A DNA stretch of 64,000 nt from Hirundichthys speculiger (GCA_018398805.1 JAGFBZ010000565.1:1-64000), one strand, 5' to 3'; positions 1 to 11,017 are shown, counted from the first letter of the stretch. A program made the numbers and translations. The notes: generated from the sequence alone by a model not told the origin.

Positions 1-529
1 ATACTAGGGAGGCAATATAATGAAAGAAAAAAAATAAAATCTCTCTCCAAATGGAGCAAAAAAGGTGGAATGGCTGTTAATTTCACTCCTCCTCCATCAC
101 AGACAGAATAAAAAATGCAGGAAGGATAGAGGAGTATGAACTTATCATCCCATGACTTAAGTAGCTCTCAAAACTTTGACATCTGTGGTCTCACTTTAGC
201 ATAATATCCAGATATTTAAATGTGATTTCTGCTTCACCTATGGAGCTGCAGGGAGTGCATAAGCTTAGAAAGGAAAATCAGCACATCAGATTGGAAAGCT
301 AAGTCCGAAAACATTTGATGAGTTATGAGTGGAAAGAATCGTTCCATGTTTAGACCACTTGTTTAAAAGTTATTTTTAAAATAATATCAAAAAGACAAAA
401 GGCTTTTAAAGCTGATATCACCCCTGAATTACCATGGGCGTGTCAAAAATAATCAATTATATTACTAATTTCATAAATGCAATCCAGATTTGCATTTTCA
501 GTCCTTTTTAGCCCTGAGTCCTGTGCAAT
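1..529. other. Unassigned AT-rich sequence
   Basis: No coding potential or repeat family was recognised. It lies next to the 3' end of the minus-strand Rex3 copy and may include the untranslated tail of that element, but I see no clear tail repeat. Confidence 0.4.
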
Positions 530-2763
530 CCTTAGTTAGATGGTGGGGGCAGCAGCATAAGCAAAGGGGCCCAGCCCTCCCTCCGCCCACCTGCCTCCAC
601 CAGCACCTCCGAGAGAACACCGAGGTGCTCCCAGGCCAACCGAGAGATGTAGTTTCTCCAGCGTGTCCTGGGTCTGCCTCGTGGTCTTCTGCCAGTTGGA
701 CATGCCCGAACTGTCTCAACTGGGTCCTCTTGATGTGAAGGAGCAGTGGCTTTACCTTAAATCGCTCCAGAATGAGTGAACTTCTCACCCTACCTCCAAG
801 AGAGAGTCCTGACACCCTGCAGAGAAAACTAATTTCAGCCACTTGTATCCACAATCTCATTTTTTCAGTCACTAACCACAGTTCATGACCATACGTGGCA
901 GTTGGAACAAAGATCCCCTTTCAGTTCAACTCTCTTCACCACAACAGACCCGTACAAAGTACGCACCACAGCAGACACTGCACCAATCCATATGTCGATC
1001 TCCTGCTCCCTTCTTCCTCCACTTGAGGCAGAACCTCACTCCCTAACCTGGAGAAGGCATTCTACCCTTTTCTGACTGAAGACCATGGTCTCAGATTTGG
1101 AGGTGCCAATTCTCAGTCCTGCCACTTCACACACAACTTTGAACCACTCCAGCGAGCTGAAGATCCTGACACGATGGTGCCAACAGGATCACATCATCTG
1201 AAAAAAAAATAAATAAATAACAGGAATGTAATTCTGACACCACCGAACTAGAACCCCTCCGCTCCTTGGCTGTGCCAAAAAAATTCTGTCCATAAAAGTT
1301 ATGAACAGAATTGGTAACAAAGGGCAGCCCTGACGGTGTCCAATTCTGACTAAAAACGAATCCGACATACAACTCCCAATGCGGACCAAACTCTCACTTG
1401 GTTTGTACAGGAACTGGACAGGCCGTAAAAACAGGTCCAGTACCCCGCACTCCTGGAACACCCCCTACAAGATGCCCTAGGTGAAACGGTCAAATGCCTT
1501 CTCCAAGTCCACAAAACACACGTAGACTGGTTGGGCAAATTCCCAACTCCCTCCAGGACCCTTGTGAGGGTATAGAGCTGGTCTAGTGTTCCATGAGTGG
1601 GATGGAGCCCACATTGTTCCTCCTGAATCCGAGACTTGACAACCGATCAAGCTCTTTTCTCCAGCACCCCTGCATAGACCTTACCAGGGAGGTTGAGGAG
1701 TGTGATTTCCTTGTAATTGGAACACACTCTCCGGTCCCCCTTTTTTAAAAGGGGAACAAATCACCCCAGTCTGCCAATTGAGAGGTACTTCCCCCGATTT
1801 CCACACTATGTTGTTTCCACACTATGTTGCAGAGATGTGTCAACCAAGACAGTCCAACAACATCCAGAGCCTTAAGGAACACAGGGTGGATCTAGTCCAC
1901 CCTCGGACCCCTGCCACTGCGCAGCTTCTTACCTCAGCAACCTCAGCTCCAGTAATGGATGAATCAATCTCAAAGTCCACAGGCTCAGACTCCTCTGTGG
2001 AAGACATGTTGGTGGGATTGAGAAGATCCTTGAAGTATCCTTTCCACTGCCCGATGACATCTCTAGTTGAGGTAATCAGCACCCCACCCTCACTTTACAC
2101 AGTGTTAGTGAAGCACTGCTTTCTCCACCTGAGCCATCTGATGGTTTGCCAGAATCTTTGTGGAGCCAACCAAAAGTTGTTTTCCATGCCCTCACCAAAC
2201 TCCTACCACACCCAAGTTTTCGCCTCAGAGACCACAGGGATGCAGCCCATTTGGAAGCAACAGACAGGTATCAACAAGCCGGAGTCCCACAAGGTAACCA
2301 AGCCTGGTAGGACTCCTTCTTCAGCCTGATGGACTCTCTTACCCAAGGTGTCCACCACCGGGTTCAAGGATTGCCACCACAGCATATACCAACAACACAG
2401 CTCCGGTCAGCCACTTTGGCAATTGAGGTACGGAAAATGGCCCATTCTGACTTAATGTCCCTGGCCTTCCTCAGGATGCGGCTTAAGAGGTGCAACTTGA
2501 AGATCTTCTGGCAGGTTTCTCTGCCAGTTGTTTCCACCAAACCCTCACTACACGTTTGGGCTTATCTGGTCTGACCGGCACTGTCCCCTGCCATCTGATC
2601 CAGCTCACCACCAGGTAGTGATGATCAGTTGACAGCTTAGATCCTCTCTTCACCCAAGTGTCCAAAACATACGGTCACAAATCTGATGACCTGACTATAA
2701 AGTAGATCATCGACCAACAGCCAAGAGTGTCCTGATGCAACATGCATTAATGGGCACTTATGT
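530..2763 (-). pseudogene. Rex3-type (RTE clade) LINE, 3' part, degenerate
   Basis: This is the decayed ORF of a non-LTR retrotransposon, read on the minus strand. From high to low coordinates it shows the end of the endonuclease domain and the linker (STDHHYLVVSWIRW near 2600), the pre-RT segment EAKTWVW near 2210, a segment like LLTSTRDVIGQWK...YFKDLLNPT near 2000-2080, and the RT palm motif RQGCPLLPILFI near 1320. The catalytic box reads FSDDVILLA at about 1180-1204, where FADDVVLLA is usual. The C-terminal RIQVAEISFLCRVSGLSL / LRQFGHVQ block lies at about 720-870, and the ORF runs out near 540. Frameshifts and stops break the frame many times, so no protein is made. The family is a teleost RTE-clade LINE best known as Rex3. 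The 5' part lies in opposite orientation immediately beyond 2763. Confidence 0.85.
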
Positions 2764-3256
2764 TTGAACCCTCCCGGAATCTCCACCTTAACGTGGTGGA
2801 GGAGTTTGTGTACCCGACTGATCCTGCAAGCTATGTTGTCAGGGGCATTTGCCCCTGCTAGGGTCACCAACCAATATCATTATCAACCAAGGGACACCAA
2901 GAGCTCAATGTACCTTGCCCAGCCTCGGGTTACAGGGGCCCCATCCTAGAGCCAGGCCTGGGGAAGGGGCTCATCAGGGAGTGCCTGGTGGCCGAGCCTT
3001 TACCTATGGGTCCTGGCCAGGCTCTGCCCGAATGAGCTACATGGGTTCACATCCCTGTGAGCTGATCACCTGTAGGGAATGCTGCAAGAGTAGGGGGCAT
3101 TGTGCCTTGGGTGGCAGCTAAAGGTGTCAGCCTTGGCTTGCTGACCCATGCTAACCCAGCTGACTAAACTGGCTCCTGGGACATGGAATGTTACCTCTCT
3201 GGTGGGGAAGGAGCCTGAGCTTGTACTTGAGGTTAAGAGGTACTGGCTAGATATAG
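2764..3256 (+). mobile_element. Rex3 5' end, inverted segment (part 1)
   Basis: Plus-strand sequence matches the 5' untranslated/start region of Rex3 as I remember it, including CTCCACCTTAACGTGGTGGA near 2782, the GGGTCACC-like box, and the stretch just before the endonuclease (ACATGGAATGTTACCTCTCT at 3181 and GGCTAGATATAG at 3245). It is oriented opposite to the neighbouring 3' part (530-2763) and starts exactly where that part ends. It breaks off at about 3256, where an unrelated TIR element is inserted, and resumes at about 4808. Confidence 0.75.
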
Positions 3257-4807
3257 AGTGAATTCCAATTCCTCCCCTAACCCTCAATCTCAACCCTCAA
3301 TCTCAAAAATGCGCGCCCCCGCTAAGTGCAAGTGTATATCCCGATTCTAAGGGCCAATTCCAATTCCTCCCTTAACCCTCAATCTCAACCCTCGCCCTTA
3401 ACCCTCAATTTTTGGCCCTCAATCTTAACCCTCGAAAGTAAGTGTCAGGGCTATCTTGTGACTTAGAAATGGGACACCCCTCGAGTGCATTTACATCATC
3501 AGACTGAAATGTTTCAGAGCCCGTGTTGTCTCTGTATTCCCTGAAATGACACAGGGAGAACATTGAAAAGAGCGCTGTATATTCTCTAAATAATATTAGC
3601 AAATAACACAATAAGGATACATTATTCAGTCCTCCGTCACTACACAACAAGGTATACAAGTAACGTGAAGCCGACCCGGACCGCCGACGGGACCGGGACA
3701 CCCGGCCGCCGGTCCCGGGACGGCGGACCGGGACCACCGACAAGTACAAGTAACGTGAAGCCGACCTGGACCGCTGATGGGACCGGGACCGGGACCGCCC
3801 CAGTCGGTGGCCGCCGTCCTGGGACAGCGGACCGGGACCGACCGGGACCACCGACGAGTACAACGTGAAGCTGACGGGACCGCCGGTCCGGCAGCAAACA
3901 TCGTAAAGTAAAAAAATAAATGTTACGCAACAACGATGTCAATCCATGAAAAAAATCTCAAACACAATAAAATACGAAGATACTTACGTTTGTAGCTAGC
4001 TTCTGGATAGCCCTTACTTTCAAGGGTGGTGTCGGAAAATCTCAATATTGAGGGCGATACAGCCCTCAAACTCGTCCCTCAATTTGACTTGCTGAGAATT
4101 GGGACAGCACTTGCCCTTAGCGGGAGCGCGCATTTTTGAGACTGAGGGTTGAGATTGAGGGTTAAGGGAGGAATTGGAATTCACCCTAAAAACTTCAAAT
4201 TGAGGGACAAGTTTGAGGGCAGTATCGCCCTCAAAATTGAGATTCTCCGGCACCACCCTTGGAAGTAAGGGCTACCAAGAAGGCACTGGGTAATTTAGCC
4301 AAGACATCTTCGAAAAGGATGGCGACAAAAAAAGCTAGCTACAAACGTAAGTATCTTCGTAGTTCTTAAAGATATAAATGTTACGAAACCATTTTATTGT
4401 CTTTGTTTGAGACTTTTTTAATGGATTAACATCGTTGTTGCATAACATTTATTTTTTTACTTTACGATGTTTGCTGCTGGACCGGCGGTCCCGGCCAGCT
4501 TCACCTTACTTGTATACCTTGTTGTGTAGCGACGGAGGACTGAATAATGTATCCTCTATTGTGTTATTTGCTAATATTATTTGGAGAATATACAGCGCTC
4601 TTTTTAATTGTTATCCCTGTGTCATTTCAGGGAATACAGAGACAACACAAGCTCTGATACATTTCAGTCTGAAGATGTAACTGCACTCGAGGGGTGTCCC
4701 ATTTCTCAGTCACAAGATAGCCCTCAGTCACTTACTTTCGAGGGTTAAGATTGAGAACCAAAAATTGAGGGTTAAGATTGAGGGTTAAGAGAGCAATTGG
4801 AATTCAC
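3257..4807. mobile_element. Unclassified TIR DNA element, two copies in opposite orientation
   Basis: Both ends carry the same inverted terminal sequence, GGGTGAATTCCAATTCCTCC followed by repeats of the type TTAACCCTCAATCTC. The interior holds two head-to-head units. One is minus-oriented, about 3355-4185, with its left end at 4185. One is plus-oriented, about 4186-4807. A 95-bp left-end piece precedes them at 3257-3350. Both units carry a short reading frame with MRAPAKGK-like text, then TTGAGGGC...GCCCTCAA palindromes, then a possible exon end: AAAGCTAGCTACAAACGTAAGT, where the final GTAAGT looks like a splice donor (4330-4352 plus; 3985-4008 minus). The plus unit has ATGGCGAC just before it. 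No transposase domain was recognised. A 3-bp duplication AGA at the borders is possible. A second copy of the family flanks 9.8-13.7 kb. Confidence 0.7.
3655..3890. repeat. GC-rich minisatellite, about 2.3 copies
   Basis: Units of about 90-115 bp begin TACAAGTAACGTGAAGCCGA (3655 and 3745), with a partial third unit at 3859. They are dominated by GGGACCGGGACC-type sequence, far above the local GC content. The matching position in the other arm of the element (about 4475-4510) has only one short GGACCGGCGGTCCCGG core, so the array expanded in one unit only. Confidence 0.75.
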
Positions 4808-4880
4808 CCAGACTCAGGCTCACTTCAACGCACAGTGTTTGCTCTGGAATCAATTTTCTCGAGAGAGGCTGGACCTATAT
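4808..4880 (+). mobile_element. Rex3 5' end, inverted segment (part 2)
   Basis: Continuation of the plus-strand Rex3 5' segment after the TIR insertion: GACTCAGGCTCACTTCAACG, then GCTCTGGAATCAATTTTCTC and GAGAGAGGCTGGACC, which is the beginning of the endonuclease-coding region in the family as remembered. Similarity is lost after about 4880. Confidence 0.7.
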
Positions 4881-5693
4881 AGACATGAAAGCAGCATGTG
4901 GAAACATGATAGAATGCTCATGACAGATGATCATAACAGGGCAGCATGACAAATGGATTAGCAATAGGAAGAGAAGATAAAAGGATCATCTATCAACATG
5001 CCTACATGCTGACAGGACACAGGAGGCATAATTGAAAGACACGAGGGCTGGCAAGGAACAGGTAGCACAATGGGGAAGGTGACAAAACATAGAGGCAGCA
5101 AAAAGAGAAGACCTGACACATAAAGAATAAATAACAGAACACAAGAGAGCCACAAGAAACCATAAATACAAGCCAAGACAGAATGCGTTTGAGGGTGTTC
5201 TCAAGACTTCATTCAAGGCAAATTGCAGCTTCAAAGTACTGTTCACTAAAGTAATTAATTCAGTTTCATAGCCAAGAGGGATTGGAAGTGCAAATCTTCC
5301 TTCACATGCAGTTACTATGAGTGTATGTGCATACTTTAGTTAGCAACCAAAGCACTATATTTATATAGTTTTCACATGAAAAAAAAATGCTTCTTATGTT
5401 TTTTTTTTTTTTTTTTTTGTTTTTTTTTTTTTGGGGGGGGGGGGGGTAATGCTCAAAGAAGACTCCAAGATGTTTATTTGGTCTCCAAACTCTCTAGATA
5501 CCCATCTGATGTGATATAATGGGACTTGTAGAAAGCAACACAGAGACCCCATCCCTCGATCCACAGGGCCCAAAGTATCCAATGCCGTCATCCAAGTACT
5601 AGATCCTCCAGGATAGGCTCACATGAATTTTGTCCGGTCAGGGCCTGGACAAATCCAACAAATCTCATTCGGGAGCTTGAGGAGGGATTGTTT
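4881..5693. other. Unassigned sequence with a T/G homopolymer tract
   Basis: No family was recognised. A run of about 34 T residues (one G interruption) followed by about 14 G residues sits at 5400-5446. It may be prone to polymerase slippage, and its length should be treated as uncertain. Confidence 0.4.
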
Positions 5694-5704
5694 GGTTCTA
5701 AGCA

Positions 5705-6077
5705 TCCATTCATCCATTATCTATGCCCGCTTAACCCTACGCAGGGTCACGGGGATCTGCTGGAGCCTATCCCAGCTTTCTTTGGGCAAAAGGCAGGGGT
5801 ACAACCCTGGACAGGTCGCTAGTCCATCGCAGGGCCACATGTAGACAAACAATCATGCACACTTACAATCACTCCTATGGGCAATTTAGAACCACTAATT
5901 AACCATACATGTCTTTGGACTCTGGCAGGAAGCCGGAGTAGTAGTACCCGGGGGAAACCCACACAAGCACGGGGAGAACATGGAAACTCCACACAGAAAG
6001 ACCCCTGCCGAGGTTCAAACCAGGAACTTTCTTGCAGTGAGGCAACAGTGCTGACCACCAAGCCACCGTGTCGCCCC
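5705..6077 (-). mobile_element. Short non-LTR retroposon with an intact 11-bp target duplication
   Basis: Minus-strand sense reads GGGGCGACACGGTGGCTTGG at the start (6077), continues through GTGTGGAGTTTCCATGTTCT and TTTGCCCAAAGAAAGCTGGG, and ends AGCGGGCATAGATAATGG plus GGATG-type repeats at 5705. This is a very common dispersed teleost LINE 3'-end/SINE-like unit. The flanks are a perfect direct repeat, GGTTCTAAGCA, at 5694-5704 and 6078-6088. That shows a complete target-primed insertion of 373 bp. No functional protein is encoded. Confidence 0.85.
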
Positions 6078-6088
6078 GGTTCTAAGCA

Positions 6089-7224
6089 ACTAGTCATTAT
6101 GTTATGGCTGGTGTATGGACCGTACAAGAAAGACAGTAAAAACAGACAAACTTGTTTTAAAGGTTGCTCATGTTTTAACAGAGATGGACAAAAGTGCTGA
6201 TCTACACATGCCTGAGTAACTTCTGTATTTACTCTGTATATTAATTTCTACTTGTCTCAGTGCTTTATGCATGACTGAATGATTCATTTCTTTACTGTGC
6301 CTAACTGAAACCTTGACTTTATTTATTTATTTATTTTTTCCCCCTCACACCATAATTTCTCGCTGGCATTGCGAAAAGTTTTCTTCTGTTCTTTTTGAAG
6401 ACATTTCTCTTTTCCTGGTACAGTCTTAGTGGACTCCCAGGAAAAACTGAAAAAGACAGCACTGAAAGGCATGTGGCTTACATCTGAAGACAGATTTGAA
6501 CCCAGGACATCTAGCAGAATCTAGGTTGCCAGTTTAATATTCTCACCATACTTAAATTTGGGCAAGTCCAGGAGGTGTTTTGCCTTTATGAATTGCTTCC
6601 TCTGTGATCTGTCTGCTGAGATGGAAAGTAACCAGATTCATCTGGAATTTCTTAAGCATTTTATGTAAATGGTTTTAAAGATGGAAATGTTAATGGGGGT
6701 AAAACTGCCAAATGTGTGCCATTTTAACCCAATTTCTTTATAATGCAAGGAGCAAAATCTTTACTGCTTTATTATTAGTCCAAAGTAAGAGGGCTCGCAG
6801 CACAGTTTGGACATTACTCATCCCACCAACAAATGACCCAGCACTCATTAATGCAGTTACTGGCCAGCTGTGGTCAAGCATTAAAATCAGAATCAGAAGC
6901 AAAAGCAAAACTGGACAAAACAGGTCATTCTTCTTGCACTAGAACCATGCAAAAACATACATGGCTACATGTGCTACCAAAACACATAAAAATAATTTCA
7001 ATGCAATTCAGTTCATCCTTAAAAAAGGAAATTATGCACATCACTTTTGTGGGTAGTGTGACTTATCATTCTGCTTGTAATGATCTTCACCCAACCAAAA
7101 TTGAAATAACTAAATGATCTTTTACCTCACAAACGAGTGCTCGTTTTATCATTTGACACAGCTTTTGTTTTCTGCTCTGTGACATATATCCTTAAACTTT
7201 GACACAAAGTCTTAATCAGTAAAT
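6089..7224. other. Unassigned AT-rich sequence
   Basis: No recognised domain or repeat. A short TTTA/TTTTT low-complexity patch lies at 6319-6345. The small ORFs show no family features. Confidence 0.4.
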
Positions 7225-7236
7225 CAGTAAACGGCC

Positions 7237-7815
7237 GTGACTTGGCTGAACGAGCTCACTGAGGACTCGCACGTAACTCCGGATGGATTTCGGCTACTGA
7301 GAGCGGACAGGAATGTGAAGGAGTCCGGTAAGAGGAAGGGAGGAGGGATAGTGATGTTTGTGAACGAGAAATGGTGCAATCCGAGGCACATTAGTGTAAC
7401 AGAGCAGCACTGCAGTAGGGACATCGAGCTGCTAGCTGTTAGCATGCGGCCATATTATCTTCCGAGGGAGTTCTCGCATGTCATCCCGATAACTGTGTAC
7501 ATCCTGCCGTCGCCCGATGCTGCAGCGGCCTGCGAGCTCCTGCACACTGTTGTGTCCCAGTTACAGACGTCGCATCCCCAGGCCCTGATCCTGAGCTCCT
7601 GTGACTTTAACCATGCTTCCCTATCCTCAACTCTCCCCACATTCACCCAGTATGTTGACTGCCATACCAGAGACAATAAAACATTGGACTTACTGTTTGC
7701 AAACATCAAGGATGCATACACAGCTCATCAACCCTCCCCCCACTGGGCCGCTCAGATCACAACCTGCTTACATACCTTTGGTGAGCAAACAACCCCCCCA
7801 CCACTAGGTATGTGA
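7237..7815 (+). pseudogene. AP-type endonuclease domain remnant of the Rex1-type LINE
   Basis: The reading frame holds the middle and end of an apurinic-like endonuclease: RADRNVKESGKRKGGGIVMF, DIELLAVSMRPYYLPREF, then CDFNHASLSSTLP (the family's GDFNHA box with Gly replaced by Cys) and RDNKTLDLLFANIK. The final GRSDHNLLTYL box is still written at 7745-7775 but in another frame, so a frameshift lies just upstream in the C-rich stretch at 7730-7742. Catalysis would be lost. Confidence 0.75.
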
Positions 7816-8015
7816 AGAAATGAAATGGTCTGAGGAGATCACCATGGCATTGATGGCCTGTTTTGAAACAACTGACTGGGAAGTGCTGTGCAGTCCACAC
7901 GGGGAGGACATCGACAGGCTGACCCACTGCATCACGGATTATATTAATTCTGCGAGGAGAAGAGAATGCTGTACCAATTAAGAAAGTACGGTGCTTCTCC
8001 AACAACAAGCCATGG

Positions 8016-8747
8016 GTGACCTCTGAACTGAAAACCCCGCTGAACGAGAAGAAGAGAGTTTTTAGTTCAGGGGACAAAGAAAAGCTGAGGAGGGTCCAAA
8101 AGGATCTTAGGAGAGAAATAAGAAGGGGAAAAACCATCTACAGGAAGAAGTTGGAGGCACGTCTTCAACAGAACAACGTCGGGGAGGTGTGGAGACGCCT
8201 AAATACAATCTCAGGCCGGTACAGTGGGAGGAGCCCCGAATCTGGAGACCATGAGTGGGCAAATGAGCTGAACCTGTTTTTCAACAGGTTTGATTCTGCC
8301 CCCTCCCACACCCTCCCCAGCACCGACCCAGGGCCATCTGACCCTCTCTGGCTTGATTTTCGCAGGAACACGCCGCAGATTACTCCAGTGAACATCCAGA
8401 GTTTGGACATCGAGGTTGTAGGAGAGTACAAATACCTGGGTGTTTACCTCAACAACAAACTGGACTGGTCCACCAACACCAACGCCCTGTACAAGGAGGG
8501 CCAAAGTCGTCTTCACCTGCTGAGGAGACTGAGGTCCTTTGGTGTGTGCAGGAAACTGCTAAAAACATTTAATGACACTGCCGTAGCGTCTCCCATCTTC
8601 TACGCAGTGGTCTGCTGGGGCTGTGGAAGCACTGAGGAGGACAGGAAAAGACTGAACAAGCTACTTAGGGGAGCCAGCTCAGTCCTGGACTGGCCCCTGG
8701 AGATCATCGAGGTGGTGGGTGACAAGAAGGTGTTAAAAAAAAACTGA
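8016..8747 (+). pseudogene. Linker plus RT C-terminus of the Rex1-type LINE
   Basis: A 243-codon open frame. The N-terminal half is the linker (KKRVFSSGDKEKLRRVQKDL, KKLEARLQQNNVGEVWRRL, NELNLFFNRFDSAPS). The C-terminal half is the RT thumb region (YKYLGVYLNNKLDWS, GQSRLHLLRRLRSFGVC, YAVVCWGCGSTEEDRKRLNK, RGASSVLDWPLEIIEVVGDKK). The join near 8340 removes the residues between them, including all catalytic aspartates. The frame stays open across the join. An A8 run at 8734 shifts the frame before the remaining C-terminus. Confidence 0.8.
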
Positions 8748-9347
8748 GATTCATCATGGACAACACCTCTCATCCCCTGTATGAGACTGTTAAATCACTG
8801 AACAGCTCATTCAGCAGCAGACTGCTGCACCCTCAGTGCAAGAAGGAGCATTACCGCAGGTCCTTCATCCCATCAGCCGTCAGACTCTTTAACAGCATGA
8901 CTTAATGGAACACCTTTTTGTCTGCTGTACAACCCTTCTTTCCCTAACTTGTGCAATATTTTTCTTTTACACTTCATTTATGCCATACCTTATTTATTAT
9001 AATTGGTCCCTGTAAAATATCCACTGCTCCATCTCATGTAAGGTATCATGTAAAATATCAACCGCTCCACATTTTATTTATCAAAGTGAAATGTATATAT
9101 AAGTGTACATTGTAAATAGGCTGGTGTGTATATAGCTTATGTTTAACAATTTAATTTTTTTTCTTTTAGAATATTTTTTGAAAGCTATATATACATTTTA
9201 TATTATTTTTTTGCCTATTTTTTTACAAGTACCTCTGCAAGCCCTGTTGAAATTTTTTATTTTTTATTTTTTATCTGTCCAACCTGTGCTGCTGTAACGA
9301 CTGAATTTTCCTGGTGAGGGATTAATAAAGTACTATTCTATTCTAAT

Positions 9348-9814
9348 ACAGATTTACATCACTGCTTGTGTCTCTGCATATCCTTCCCACATGGTATTTT
9401 TTTGGCATAGAAGTTAAACTCAACAATTCAAGTGACACGTCCCAAATGGTCATCTCCTAAAAATGACCATTGAGACTAAAATTTAAGGTTTTCAGTGAGG
9501 TAAAAAGTTTCTATATTTCAGCTCCATTAAGAATCCTTCTTGCCATGTTGAAGTTTCCAGAAAATATAGTCAAAATAAAGTGGCAGTGGATGGTTGCATA
9601 TGACAGCATTTCTTAATGGTGACTTTGTAGTAACAAAAGAGGATGGTGAAAAGTCGACCTTCCACCATTTCTGTTTTTATACCATTTCATGCTTTCTCTT
9701 TGACCCTCCATGCCAATGCCCCTTCAGATGACATGGCACAGATCAAAAAGAGCCTTCTTCTCACAGTGGGGTAACACCACTCAACTCAGTCAGTCAATCC
9801 CTGGCCATGAACAC
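9348..9814. other. Unassigned sequence
   Basis: No recognised family, domain or tandem repeat. Confidence 0.4.
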
Positions 9815-10130
9815 CAAGGGTGAATTCCAACTCCTCCCTTGACCCTCAATATCACCCCTTAATCTCAAAAATGCGCACTCCCGCAAACTTGAGGGCTGTA
9901 TTGCCCTCAATATTAAGCTTCTCCAGCACCATCCTTGGGAGTAAGGTCTACCCAGAAGGCACTGTGTATTTTCGCCGAGACATCTTCGAAAAGGATGGCA
10001 ACGAAAAAAGCTAGCTTTAAATGCCAGTATTTTCTTAGTTGATAAAGATATGAATAAAATAAATAAAAAATGAAAATATAAATGCTTCTTATTCTTATTC
10101 TTCTTATTCTTATTCTTCTTCTACTTCTCC
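9815..10130 (+). mobile_element. Left end of the unclassified GGGTGAATTCCAA TIR element
   Basis: Starts GGTGAATTCCAACTCCTCCC at 9820 and follows the same order as the copy at 3.3-4.8 kb: CTCAAAAATGCGCACTCCCG, TTGAGGGCTGTATTGCCCTC, CATCCTTGGGAGTAAGG, then ATGGCAACGAAAAAAGCTAG near 9995. The matching right end is at about 13595-13743. Both borders carry AAG next to the terminal repeat, a possible 3-bp target duplication. The element is interrupted by everything between these ends. A TTCTTA-type microsatellite covers 10087-10127. Confidence 0.65.
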
Positions 10131-10639
10131 CTCGATGTCGACATCATCATTGTGGTTGTTTTCTTGACAGACTGGACGTATCTTTGGCGTAAGGCTGCCC
10201 CTCCACACAAGGCCGTAGCCAAGATTTTTCAAATACCGAGGTCAACCCCCCCAAAAGTAAATGAATTACATAAAATCAAATAAAACAAAAACAGATCAGT
10301 GGTGCTAATGACACTTTTATTTTATACATTATAACTATTGAATTGTGTGTGTGTGTGGCATGTGTGTGTATGTGTGCGGGTCTGTGTTGTTTGTTGTTGG
10401 GGATGGAACAATGGAACAACTTTACTCCTGGGCTTTTTTGAAGAGGTTTCTCACCATTGACTGTAATGATTTAAAAAATATGTAATCATGTACATATTTT
10501 GAATTCAGTTGACATTTAGTCCTTAGTGTAGACTGGAAAAGAGAAGACAATAAGAACGTAATGCTATTAGAACCTTACTAATAGATGGTCCAGGAATGCA
10601 CTGACTCAAATTTGATCTCTAAAGAAATCTTTAAATTCT

Positions 10640-11017
10640 ACAGTAAATTGTACTGATCTTCTTTTTCATCTCCAGATGCTGAGGCGTTCTTTGAGCATGT
10701 TAAAGAATTGACCCCCAAAATCAATGAGTGTTTCAAAGATGTTTGTGAGGCAAATATTAAAATGGCAGAGGTGGAAAAAGCTCTGAATTGCTTAGCATTG
10801 GATAAATCTCGAGGATCAGATGGTCTAACAAGCAATTTTTAAAGACATTTTTGGGAACATCTTAAATATCTCTTTTTTAATATGTTAGGAGAAATATTTG
10901 AATCCCACACTGCCAACCACAATGAAACAAGGAATAGTCACTCTCATCCCTAAACCTGGGAAAGAACATAAACTAATTGACAACCTTAGACCTATAACTT
11001 TACTGTATTTTTACTTT
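10640..11017 (+). pseudogene. L1/Tx1-type LINE RT, N-terminal segment
   Basis: Translation gives the start of an L1-like reverse transcriptase: AEAFFEHVKELTPKINECF, AEVEKALNCLALDKSRGSDG, LTSNF then a stop, then HFWEHLKYLFFNMLGEIFES. Frameshifted remains of LIPKPGK and LIDNLRPITLL follow near 10950-11005. The text continues after 12013, so the intervening 1 kb is a later insertion. Stops and frameshifts make this a relic. Confidence 0.75.

Larger units (their letters stand above)
7225..9347 (+). mobile_element. Rex1/Babar-type (CR1-like) LINE, 5'-truncated and internally deleted
   Basis: The element starts inside the endonuclease domain (TWLNELTEDSHVTPDGF). It continues through the pre-RT linker and then jumps near 8345 directly into the C-terminal part of the reverse transcriptase (LWLDFRRNTPQITPV, then YKYLGVYLNNKLDWS). 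It ends with a 3' untranslated region and the tail ATTAATAAAGTACTATTCTATTCTA at about 9331-9347. The RT fingers and palm with the YxDD box are absent. A tail of short TTCTA repeats after an AATAAA-like signal is usual for this family. This copy cannot mobilise itself. Confidence 0.82.

Noticed and set aside
3405..3942. Arg/Ser/Gly-rich open frames of about 90-150 codons on the minus strand
   Set aside because: They come from the GC-rich minisatellite read in several frames, and the plus strand is also open. They are composition artefacts of a repeat.
5819..6127. 102-codon frame on the minus strand that resembles many predicted fish proteins
   Set aside because: It lies entirely within the retroposon with the 11-bp duplication. 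Similar annotated proteins are mis-annotated copies of this repeat.
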